From assembly GCF_018555455.1 (NCBI RefSeq), contig NZ_JAFEJU010000006.1, positions 50,980-114,979 on the forward strand: DNA of 64,000 nt, given 5' to 3'. This document shows, in pieces, positions 1 to 7,674 of the stretch (position 1 is its first letter; every line of letters starts with the position of its first letter). The translations under genes and the position numbers were made by a program. The notes below the pieces were generated by a model. The model worked only from the letters and a program-made list of their open reading frames with translations, searched no databases and was not told the origin of the DNA. Source of the DNA: Bifidobacterium colobi. GTDB taxonomy: Bacteria; Actinomycetota; Actinomycetes; Actinomycetales; Bifidobacteriaceae.

Positions 1-354
1 AAGTACACCGCAGCAGTGGTGGCGTTGAATGCACAGGGTTCCAGCACTGCTACAGCCAGCGATCTCAACAATGCCGTGGCTCCGCTCGCACCATCCACCG
101 ATGGCAACACGAACAACAATGGTGGCGGCCAGGGCACTACCACGCCTGATTCCAACAACAACCAGAACTCTGGCAACAACCAGAACTCTGGCAACAACCA
201 GAACAACAGCAATGCCAACCAGTCTGGTGACGGTAACACCGACACCAACGGCAAGCTGAGCAACACTGGTGTCGCAGTGGCCGGCCTGGCGGCCGTCTCC
301 GTACTGTTCGCCATCGCAGCCGGCGTGGTCACCATCCTGCGCCGCCGCGCATAG
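1..354 (+). CDS. C-terminal end of a cell-surface protein with sortase-like anchor (5' truncated by window)
   Basis: The frame is open from base 1, so this is the last ~117 residues of a larger protein. Visible are a low-complexity Asn/Gly/Gln/Ser spacer with tandem GNNQNS units, then LSNTG, a hydrophobic span of about 22 residues and a terminal RRRA. That is the layout of a sortase signal (LPXTG-like motif, membrane span, positive tail), with Ser in place of the usual Pro or Ala. The spacer probably crosses the cell wall. The gene lies directly upstream of the haem ABC importer and of two surface proteins, one HtaA-like, so it is probably another haem-capture surface protein. That function is inferred from context, because the functional domain lies outside the window. 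Confidence 0.75.
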   Translation, partial: KYTAAVVALNAQGSSTATASDLNNAVAPLAPSTDGNTNNNGGGQGTTTPDSNNNQNSGNNQNSGNNQNNSNANQSGDGNTDTNGKLSNTGVAVAGLAAVSVLFAIAAGVVTILRRRA

Positions 355-430
355 GTTGCGGAGCTGCCACCGCGCTCCACATCGCACTATTGAGCACTAC
401 TGCGCACTACTGAAGAGTCAGTAATCCAAC

Positions 431-470
431 GGTGTTGTCGCCCTGCCGCACTCGGCAAGGCGGCAACACC
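431..470 (+). promoter_or_regulatory. Intercistronic hairpin between surface-protein gene and hmuT-like gene
   Basis: A long GC-rich inverted repeat has arms beginning GGTGTTG and ending CAACACC, with inner CGCC/GGCG and TGCCG/CGGCA pairing around a 4-base loop. No T-run follows, so it is more likely an mRNA stability or processing element, or a leaky terminator, than a strong intrinsic terminator. It would separate high expression of the surface protein from the ABC genes. Confidence 0.6.
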
Positions 471-493
471 GCCCCATCATGAAAGGCATCCCC

Positions 494-1732
494 ATGCATC
501 GCGGACATATGATTGCCGATTCCCGCCGCGGCAAAGCCACCACGCTTGCGGCGTTCATCGTGGTCCTATGCCTGACCATGCTCACTGGATGCGCCAACAT
601 CGGCACCATTTCCGAGGCCAGCCTCGAATCATGCACGGTGCCGGATGCGTCCACCGAGCCGAATCCGCCGCAGCTGCCGAACGTCACTCAGACACAGTTG
701 CGCGATCCGCGCACCATTGAAGGCCCGACCACCGCCTATACCAGATCCGACCAGATTATTCCCATCAGCAATGTACCGTTCGAGGAACAGCAGTTGCCGG
801 TGACCGTGAAAAGCGCGGATGGGCCCGAGCAAACCGTCACCGATACCAGTCGTATTTTGGCGTTGAACCAGAACGGCGGCCTTGCCGCAGCCGTCTACGC
901 ACTTGGTTTTGGCTGCAATCTTGTTGGCCGAGATACCGCAACCGGTTCCTCGGGAATGGACAAACTGCCCAAGGTGACGGTGAACGGCATGGACCTGAAT
1001 GCGGAAGCCATTCTGGCGTTGGAGCCGACTGTGATCATCACCGACACCAGCATCGGCCCCTATGATGCGCAGCTGCAAATCAGACAATCAGGCATACCGG
1101 TGGTGTTCGTGCCATTGGCTTCCGATAAAGGTGTTGCTGGAGTCGGCTCGCAGATTCAGGCTGTGGCCGATGCGCTTGGCGTCAGCGAACTGGGCAAGCA
1201 ATTGGTCAAACGAACCAACAGCGAAATCAGTCAGACCATCCAGACGATTCAACGCACCATGGCACCGGCTGATACCAAACGCAAACCGCGCATCGTATTC
1301 CTCTATGTGCGCGGCAAGTCCATCTACTACTGGTTCGGTGAAGGCTCTGGCGCTGATTCGTTGATTCAATCGATTGGCGCAAACGATGTGGCCAAGGAAG
1401 TCGGCTTCCAAGGCATGGCTCCCACGAATTCCGAGGCGCTGATCAAAGCCAAGCCGGATGTGATTCTTGCCATGACCTTGGGCATTCAATCGGCTGGAGG
1501 GCTCGACGGCATGCTGGACATGCCTGGCATCAAGGAGACGCCGGCCGGTCAGCATCGACGCGTGGTGGATATGAGCGATTACGAGATCATGAGTTTCGGT
1601 CCGCAAACCGCACAGGTGCTCGCCGCGCTCGCTACCGCGGTATATGCCCCGGATCAGGCATATCAGCCCAGCAAGAAACCGGAAGTGATTCAGAAACGTC
1701 TTGATGAAATGCAGCAGGAGAGTAACCAATGA
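494..1732 (+). CDS. hmuT: ABC transporter substrate-binding lipoprotein, haem/siderophore type (HmuT-like)
   Basis: A lipoprotein signal with a lipobox LTGC (Cys near residue 33) precedes a class III periplasmic-binding-protein fold. Typical blocks are present: a start-of-domain segment ending in GRDTATGSSGMDKLP, then LNAEAILALEPTVIIT, and a C-terminal ALIKAKPDVILAMTLG block. The protein captures an iron ligand, probably haem, and hands it to the adjacent permease. I chose ATG 494 because AAAGG lies 8 bases upstream; the frame also allows 479. The gene overlaps the permease gene by four bases (ATGA). Haem rather than siderophore is inferred from the HtaA-like protein and the other surface proteins in the locus. 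Confidence 0.85.
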   Translation: MHRGHMIADSRRGKATTLAAFIVVLCLTMLTGCANIGTISEASLESCTVPDASTEPNPPQLPNVTQTQLRDPRTIEGPTTAYTRSDQIIPISNVPFEEQQLPVTVKSADGPEQTVTDTSRILALNQNGGLAAAVYALGFGCNLVGRDTATGSSGMDKLPKVTVNGMDLNAEAILALEPTVIITDTSIGPYDAQLQIRQSGIPVVFVPLASDKGVAGVGSQIQAVADALGVSELGKQLVKRTNSEISQTIQTIQRTMAPADTKRKPRIVFLYVRGKSIYYWFGEGSGADSLIQSIGANDVAKEVGFQGMAPTNSEALIKAKPDVILAMTLGIQSAGGLDGMLDMPGIKETPAGQHRRVVDMSDYEIMSFGPQTAQVLAALATAVYAPDQAYQPSKKPEVIQKRLDEMQQESNQ

Positions 1733-2937
1733 GCGCAATGCATAGGCGAACCCAAGCATATACGGTACCCGCTGCGGTGCGTGACATTGCGGGGAATGAT
1801 CCTGTACTTTCCCCAAGCCGCAATCGCAACGAGCAGGCGGAGCGCGAGCGTGCCGCCAGAATCAGCGAGAACGCCGCCGATCTTGGATTGGCCGGCCGGC
1901 AGCATATGGGCAAAACCGCATTGACCATTACCGTGCTGATAGTAGGTCTGGTGGTCATGACATTGGTCTCCGCCTCGCTCGGCCAGCTCATCATCCCATT
2001 CGATCAAGTGGTCGGGTCGGTGCTGAACAAGGTTGGTATTCATTGGCTGGAAGGGCCGCAACGGGCATTCGGCAATGAGGCGTTATGGAATGTGCGTTTC
2101 CCGCGCATTGTGATGGCTATGGTGGTTGGTGCTTCGCTGGGTGTGGCAGGTGCCGTGATGCAGGGTGTTTTCGGCAATCCTTTGGCTGAACCGGGTACGG
2201 TGGGCGTCTCTTCCGGAGCGGCGGTCGGTGCGAGCTGCTCGATTCTTATGGGGTGGAATTTCCTCGGTGCGTTCACCACGCCGTTGCTTGCCTTCTGCTG
2301 CGGCCTGTTCACCACGTTGGCCGTGTACGTGCTGGCTCGGCGCAACGGACGCACCGAAGTCGTGACATTGATTCTAACCGGTGTGGCGGTGAACGCCATT
2401 GCCGGTGCCCTGATCTCGTTCTTCACCTTTGCGGCTCCCACATCCGCTCGCGATCAGATTGTGTTCTGGCAGATGGGTTCGTTCAACGGATCGCGATGGC
2501 AGCAAGTGGCTTTGGTGGCCCCCATGTGCGTTATCGGTGTGATCGCAGTGCAGTTTACGGCTCACCAACTGGATCTGCTATCGCTGGGAGAAAAGCCCGC
2601 GCGACACCTCGGTGTGAATGTGGAACGGCTGCGTTTCGTATCGATGCTGATTGTGGCGTTGCTGGTGTCTTCAGCAGTGGCATTTTCCGGCATCATCGCA
2701 TTCGTCGGCTTGGTGGTGCCGCATCTGCTGCGCATGATTATTGGTCCCGGCCATCGTTCGCTGTTGCCGGCTTCCGCACTGGGAGGCGCATTGTTGCTTA
2801 CCATCGCCGACTTTGCCGCGCGAACCACCATTCAATTTGCCGATCTGCCTATCGGCATGCTGACTTCCCTGGTCGGCGGACCGTTCTTCTTCTGGCTGCT
2901 TCGCCGCAGCCGTTCTAAGTCTGGAGGTTGGGCATGA
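1729..2937 (+). CDS. hmuU: ABC transporter permease, FecCD family (HmuU-like)
   Basis: This polytopic membrane protein of 402 residues has the FecCD/BtuC signature segments, including FPRIVMAMVVGASLGVAGAV, GNPLAEPGTVGVSSGAA and a C-terminal SGIIAFVGLVVPHLLRMIIG. It forms the channel of a haem or siderophore importer with the lipoprotein upstream and the ATPase downstream. It has an N-terminal hydrophilic extension of about 55 residues before the first membrane span, which is longer than usual. A GGAGAG ribosome-binding site 8 bases upstream supports the annotated start. Both ends overlap the neighbours by four bases, so translation is probably coupled. Confidence 0.9.
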   Translation: MSAMHRRTQAYTVPAAVRDIAGNDPVLSPSRNRNEQAERERAARISENAADLGLAGRQHMGKTALTITVLIVGLVVMTLVSASLGQLIIPFDQVVGSVLNKVGIHWLEGPQRAFGNEALWNVRFPRIVMAMVVGASLGVAGAVMQGVFGNPLAEPGTVGVSSGAAVGASCSILMGWNFLGAFTTPLLAFCCGLFTTLAVYVLARRNGRTEVVTLILTGVAVNAIAGALISFFTFAAPTSARDQIVFWQMGSFNGSRWQQVALVAPMCVIGVIAVQFTAHQLDLLSLGEKPARHLGVNVERLRFVSMLIVALLVSSAVAFSGIIAFVGLVVPHLLRMIIGPGHRSLLPASALGGALLLTIADFAARTTIQFADLPIGMLTSLVGGPFFFWLLRRSRSKSGGWA

Positions 2938-3842
2938 GCATCGCCATCACCATGCCTTGGCAGCAGATTCACCGAGCACCGCAGCCGCCACAGGTAGGTG
3001 ATGTGGTGCTCGAACTGGAGCATGTCAGTGTCGATATCGAAGACCGTCATATTTTGCACGATGTGAATTTGGATATTCGAGCGGGCGAATTGCTCTCCGT
3101 CGCCGGCCCGAATGGTGCCGGCAAGTCCACCATGCTGAACGCCATCACCGGTGATCTGCCGATTTCCAGCGGGCGAATCAGCGTGTTCGGTGAACCTATC
3201 GCCGCATGGGATGCCACGGAACTGGCGATGCGCCGCGCTGTGCTGATGCAGAACGTGGACGTGACCTTCCCCTTTACCGTGAAGGAAATCGTTGCCATGG
3301 GGCGCTCGCCGTGGGAAGGCACGCCCGAGGAACTCGATGATGGCATGATCGTGGAATCCGCAATGGCCATGACCGAAGTCACGCCGTTGCAAGACCGCGT
3401 CTATACGTCGTTGTCTGGCGGTGAACGCGGGCGCGCCGCTTTCTCACGCGTGTTGGCTCAGGCAACGCCAATCCTCCTGCTGGACGAGCCGACCGCGGCC
3501 ATGGATATCAAGCATCAGGAGATGCTGATGCGCCTGGGGCGTGATTATGCCGAGGCCGGTTGCGCTGTGGTGGTGATTGTGCATGCGTTGGATGCGGCTG
3601 CCGCATGGTCCGATCGCGTAGTGCTGTTGGATGGCGGTGAAGTGCGTGCTGTGGGCACACCGGAGGACGTATTCACTGCGCAACGATTGTCTGATGTGTA
3701 CCAATGCCCGATTGAAGTGTTGCCTCGTGCGGACGGGGGATTGGTGATTGTGCCCCAGCGGCCGGTGATTGAGCGGCATATCTACGGTAAGCGTGCGTCC
3801 CACGATGCTGCCCATATGTCTACACAGGAGTATGAGTCATGA
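2934..3842 (+). CDS. hmuV: ABC transporter ATP-binding protein, haem/siderophore importer (HmuV-like)
   Basis: A complete nucleotide-binding domain is present: Walker A GPNGAGKST, signature LSGGERGRAAFSR, Walker B ILLLDEPTAAMD and an H-loop VIVHALDAAAAW. It energises uptake through the FecCD permease. The start is ATG 2934, overlapping the permease stop as ATGA, with GGAGG six bases upstream. A longer TTG start at 2928 is possible but less likely. Length is typical of the family (302 residues). The last bases overlap the next gene by four, so the locus continues as one transcription unit into the surface proteins. Confidence 0.92.
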   Translation: MSIAITMPWQQIHRAPQPPQVGDVVLELEHVSVDIEDRHILHDVNLDIRAGELLSVAGPNGAGKSTMLNAITGDLPISSGRISVFGEPIAAWDATELAMRRAVLMQNVDVTFPFTVKEIVAMGRSPWEGTPEELDDGMIVESAMAMTEVTPLQDRVYTSLSGGERGRAAFSRVLAQATPILLLDEPTAAMDIKHQEMLMRLGRDYAEAGCAVVVIVHALDAAAAWSDRVVLLDGGEVRAVGTPEDVFTAQRLSDVYQCPIEVLPRADGGLVIVPQRPVIERHIYGKRASHDAAHMSTQEYES

Positions 3843-5212
3843 TTACGATGTTCAGCGCGCGCAGCCATGAATCCGGTCGTCATGCCGCCCATCGTGCAGG
3901 TCATGGTGTTGTGCGGCGTACCGTCCAGATGATGCTGGCCATTGCCTTCGCCGTAACGTGTGCGATGGCGGGCCTGACGACCATTCCCCTCCCGTCCGCT
4001 CACGCCGCCGGTGCCACGGTGACCACCAATGTGGAAGGCGGCACCTTGAATCCGGACGGTGAAACCACCGTGGATTTGAGTGGTAGTGGATTCCAGTCGG
4101 TGCAAGGCGGTTTCGGCGGCATCTACGTGCTCTTCGGTTGGGTAAGCGATCCTAATGGTGGCGCATGGCGCCCGTCGCAAGGCGGCATTACCGGCGAAAA
4201 CTACCGCTATGTGCCGGATAACGAGAATAATCCAACTGGTTATGACGTATTCGTGGCATTCCCCGGAAGCTCCACTGAGAGCGCGGCCAACGGCGGAACC
4301 ATTGCCTCAGATGGCACATGGCATGCCAAAATCACCGTGCCGGGTGCCAAATTCACCAGTTATGATCGTGCCGGCAATCCCGCCGATGTGGACTGCACCA
4401 CCACGCAGTGCGGCATTATCACCATCGGCGCACACGGTGTGGTCAATGCGAACAATGAAACCTTCACGCCGTTGACGTTTGGCAGCGCACAGGAACAATC
4501 CAGCGACAGTGGTGATTCCGCCACGCACAACAATGATGGAACCAATGCGAACACGACTGCAGCACAGGCCAAGAAGTCCAATAACGCCAGTGCAGTCACT
4601 GGAAACGGCGGCACTGCCGGAACCGCTGAGGAAGGAACGACTATGACGGTTATGCCTACGCTCGGTATCGCCGGATGGCTTATCGTGGCTGCAATCATCA
4701 TCCTGGGCATCGCCATCATCGTGCTGGCTGCCGGAGTCGGCGGATACCTTGCCGTCAAATCATTGCTGCTCGGCGTCTCGCCCGCAGCAATGGACAAGGA
4801 AATCGCACGGCGAGAACGCAAAGCCGAAGATGTGCGCATACGCGAACAGATGAAATCCATCAAACGTCAGCGGAAACAGTACCAGCAGCTGGCCAAAGCA
4901 CAGGCGAAAGCCGATCGCATCCAAGGTATCGTGCTGCCGGATGAAGTGCCGGCGCGCGCAGCATCAGCAGTACCGCAGACCGATTCCATGCCGAACGCTC
5001 CCGTCACCGGCAATACTGCTGCCGATACTGCTACCAACGCCGTATCAAACGCGGCATTGGCAACCGGGGGAGTGGATGCGGCACAGACCATGGCCCTGCC
5101 TGCGATCCATGATCCGTTCGCACAATCGAATGCAGCCGAGTCCCAGTCTCGTGCTGATATTCGAGGATTCTTCACCAATCATCAGGGAGCGCAGGAAGGC
5201 GGCAACGTATGA
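3839..5212 (+). CDS. Membrane-anchored surface protein of the haem locus, with cytoplasmic tail
   Basis: The protein has a long N-terminal signal region ending near SAHA (about residue 55). A beta-rich extracellular domain of about 170 residues follows, beginning VEGGTLNPDGETTVDLSG, containing one Cys pair (VDCTTTQCG) and ending in an ITIGAHGVVNANNETF block. This type of domain accompanies HtaA modules in actinobacterial haem-uptake proteins. Next come a Ser/Thr/Asn-rich linker, a strong transmembrane span around residues 275-305, and a charged, coiled-coil-like tail of about 150 residues predicted to be cytoplasmic. The tail is unusual for a simple surface receptor. Translational overlap with hmuV (ATGA) and with the next gene places it in the haem operon. 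Direct haem binding is inference. Confidence 0.75.
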   Translation: MITMFSARSHESGRHAAHRAGHGVVRRTVQMMLAIAFAVTCAMAGLTTIPLPSAHAAGATVTTNVEGGTLNPDGETTVDLSGSGFQSVQGGFGGIYVLFGWVSDPNGGAWRPSQGGITGENYRYVPDNENNPTGYDVFVAFPGSSTESAANGGTIASDGTWHAKITVPGAKFTSYDRAGNPADVDCTTTQCGIITIGAHGVVNANNETFTPLTFGSAQEQSSDSGDSATHNNDGTNANTTAAQAKKSNNASAVTGNGGTAGTAEEGTTMTVMPTLGIAGWLIVAAIIILGIAIIVLAAGVGGYLAVKSLLLGVSPAAMDKEIARRERKAEDVRIREQMKSIKRQRKQYQQLAKAQAKADRIQGIVLPDEVPARAASAVPQTDSMPNAPVTGNTAADTATNAVSNAALATGGVDAAQTMALPAIHDPFAQSNAAESQSRADIRGFFTNHQGAQEGGNV

Positions 5213-7533
5213 GCATCGCACGCACCATAATGAAAACCATATGTGCCGTAAGCTCGGCCGTGGCGGTCTGCTCCGGATCATTGGCGCTGATTGTGCCGGC
5301 ATTCGCGCAAGATGGTGATGCAAGCGCAACGCTGAGCGTCAATGATGCTGTCTTTGATTGGGGCGTGAACAACGAATCCGGCGGCGGCGCATATTTCGGC
5401 GGCTGTAACTTCCTTTCCGCAGGCGTGGCCGGAGACAACGGTGAAGCCGGCATCTGGCAGGAAAACAAAGGGCTATACCGTACTTCCGACGGCAATGTGT
5501 CGATATTGAAGCCCGCGGCTGACGGCAGTTATACAGCACCGGATTGGTCCACCAAATGCACAAACCAATACGGTTCCAATATCAGTGGCAAAACAGCGGG
5601 ACTTACGTTCACTGCTTCCAACCCTGCGCAAGGCGCACCTGCCGAACAGCCGACATATTCCGGCAATATCGTACGAATCAGCGGCGGTACCGGTACAGTG
5701 AACGCATCCACGGATACGGCGCACCTTGCATGGCAGGGCAGTTTCACCATCGTCTATTACGGTGGCATGACCTACTGGTCGCTCACCGATCCCGTGCTCG
5801 ATATCAACGACGGTAAAGGAAGCATGACCGCCACGGCTTCAGGCTATGGCGCGGATATGGATGACCCCACGAAATGGGTGAAATTGGACACCCAGACGAT
5901 TCATCTTGCGGACTTTGAGCGTGCCGATGTCGATGTGACCGCCGAAGGCATTACCGTAACGCCGGACTATCTGGGTGTCGCGGTGCCGGAAGGTGTTTCC
6001 GGCCGCAATGACCAGGCCGAACAAACCGATGCCAATGCCGCATGGTGGGGCGCGTTCCCCGAATCCTGGTTGCAGTATGCCTCACTGACCGGGCAAACCT
6101 CATACTGGTGGACCTCGTCGGGTGGCAAGAACACCATCCAACCGCGTAAGCCTGCCTCTCCGATCGCTATTGCTTGGGGAGGCAAAACCCCGGTCATGCC
6201 TGATACTGGAGGCAATAACGGATCCGGTGGCGGCTCCAATGGCGGGGACAACGGTTCCGGAGACAATGGAAACAACGGCGACAATGGAAACAATGGCGGA
6301 TCCGACAACAACGGGTCTGGGGACAACAACGGTGATAACAACGGCGGCAACAAGCCGGAAACCGGCGATACCACGCTCTCCGGCGTGACCTTGCGCTGGG
6401 GCATCAACGACGAAACCAATTCCGCGGCGTTCTATGGCGGCTGTAACTTCCTTGCCGCCGGCGTTGCAGCGAACACCGGAGCCTCCAAAGTCTGGGATGC
6501 CAGCCTGTACAAAGCAACCGACGGCAATGTCAGCATTCAAAAGCCGGATTCGAATGGCCAGTGGGTGACTGCTTCCTGGGAATCGAAATGCCTTACCCGA
6601 GACGGCAGCACAGTCACCATGGCCAAGCGCGCCGACGGGCGATCCATCAACACCGAATCACAGGTGGTCGTCAGCAATGGCACCGGCACGGTCAAGGCCG
6701 ATGGCAGCACCACCATCAGCTGGAAAGGCTCATGGAGCGTGGTGTTCTACGGTGGTATGACCTACTGGTCGCTGACCAATCCAACGCTGACCTTGGACTC
6801 CAACGGCAATGGCAGTCTCACTGCCACGGCTTCCGGTTACGGTGCCTCGATGGAGGATTCCAGCAAGTGGGTGACGCTCACTCCGCGTGAGATTCATGTG
6901 GCTGATTTCAGTGGTGGGAACGCAGTGGATGTCAAGCAGGCGCTCGCCGATCACGGCTTCACGGCGACGCCCGACTATCTCGGCGTTGCGGTGAACGCCA
7001 GCGGCGATCATGGTTCCCAAGCCAGCAAAGACAGTGCCAATGCCTCCTACTGGGGTGCTTTCCCGCAGTCATTTGTGAATTTCCAGATGGAAACCGGGCA
7101 GTCCGCGTACTGGTATACCTCGAATAGTTCGCGTGACTTCGCCAAACCCACACTGCCGTTGAGTGTGCAGTATGACTCCTCGTATCAGGTATCCGCCGGT
7201 GCGGGTAGTCCGGCTGCGGCCACGGCTGCCGGCGGCGTGAAATCGAACGGCAGTACCACGAAAAACGGTACCGGCAGTACCAAACAGTCAGGTTCCACGC
7301 AACAGTCTGCCAATGCGGCTGATAACGGTACTACTGCGGATCAGTCAACGGTATTGTCTGCTGATGATGCAGGGGACTCATCGATGATGATTGCCGACAA
7401 TGCCGCGACTATCGCGCTTGGTTCGGGCAGTGTGGCTGCGGCTAGCGCGCTGCCGCTCGGCATTGGCTGGATACTGCGGCGCAAGCTTGGTTTGGATGCT
7501 GCAGTGGAGCTCGATAAGCGACTTGGACTGTAG
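5209..7533 (+). CDS. Two-domain HtaA-like haem-binding surface protein
   Basis: A signal peptide ending near PAFA (residue 34) is followed by two homologous domains (about residues 40-310 and 388-640). Each contains WG(V/I)N, YFGGCNFL/YGGCNFL, YYGGMTYWSL/FYGGMTYWSL, TATASGYG, an IH(L/V)ADF segment and a closing TPDYLGVAV with a WWGAFPES/YWGAFPQS block. This matches the HtaA family, whose conserved Tyr and His residues bind haem. The domains are joined by a Gly/Asn/Asp linker of about 60 residues. A Ser/Thr/Gly-rich stalk and a C-terminal transmembrane span with a short basic tail follow; no LPXTG is seen. It probably extracts haem outside the cell and passes it to the HmuT-like lipoprotein. 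Family assignment is by pattern only. Confidence 0.82.
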   Translation: MSIARTIMKTICAVSSAVAVCSGSLALIVPAFAQDGDASATLSVNDAVFDWGVNNESGGGAYFGGCNFLSAGVAGDNGEAGIWQENKGLYRTSDGNVSILKPAADGSYTAPDWSTKCTNQYGSNISGKTAGLTFTASNPAQGAPAEQPTYSGNIVRISGGTGTVNASTDTAHLAWQGSFTIVYYGGMTYWSLTDPVLDINDGKGSMTATASGYGADMDDPTKWVKLDTQTIHLADFERADVDVTAEGITVTPDYLGVAVPEGVSGRNDQAEQTDANAAWWGAFPESWLQYASLTGQTSYWWTSSGGKNTIQPRKPASPIAIAWGGKTPVMPDTGGNNGSGGGSNGGDNGSGDNGNNGDNGNNGGSDNNGSGDNNGDNNGGNKPETGDTTLSGVTLRWGINDETNSAAFYGGCNFLAAGVAANTGASKVWDASLYKATDGNVSIQKPDSNGQWVTASWESKCLTRDGSTVTMAKRADGRSINTESQVVVSNGTGTVKADGSTTISWKGSWSVVFYGGMTYWSLTNPTLTLDSNGNGSLTATASGYGASMEDSSKWVTLTPREIHVADFSGGNAVDVKQALADHGFTATPDYLGVAVNASGDHGSQASKDSANASYWGAFPQSFVNFQMETGQSAYWYTSNSSRDFAKPTLPLSVQYDSSYQVSAGAGSPAAATAAGGVKSNGSTTKNGTGSTKQSGSTQQSANAADNGTTADQSTVLSADDAGDSSMMIADNAATIALGSGSVAAASALPLGIGWILRRKLGLDAAVELDKRLGL

Positions 7534-7581
7534 CGGACTGTAGTCGGTTGGTAATGGTGCGAGGAGATGCTCGCCAATAGC

Positions 7582-7619
7582 AAGGAACCGCCACCCGAAT
7601 GACTCGGATGGCGGTTCCT
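7582..7619. terminator. Bidirectional terminator between the HtaA-like gene and pgm
   Basis: AGGAACCGCCA and TGGCGGTTCCT form a near-perfect stem with an inner CCGA/TCGG, located between two convergent genes. It can serve both transcripts, although T-runs are weak on both sides. Confidence 0.7.
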
Positions 7620-7674
7620 CGTGGTATGGAATCAATGGTTGCGCACCCTACTCACAGTAGAGTGCGCAGCAGTG

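Noticed and set aside
121..240. Tandem DNA repeat of independent significance
   Set aside because: The repeated AACAACCAGAAC-type bases simply encode the Asn/Gln/Ser wall-spanning spacer.
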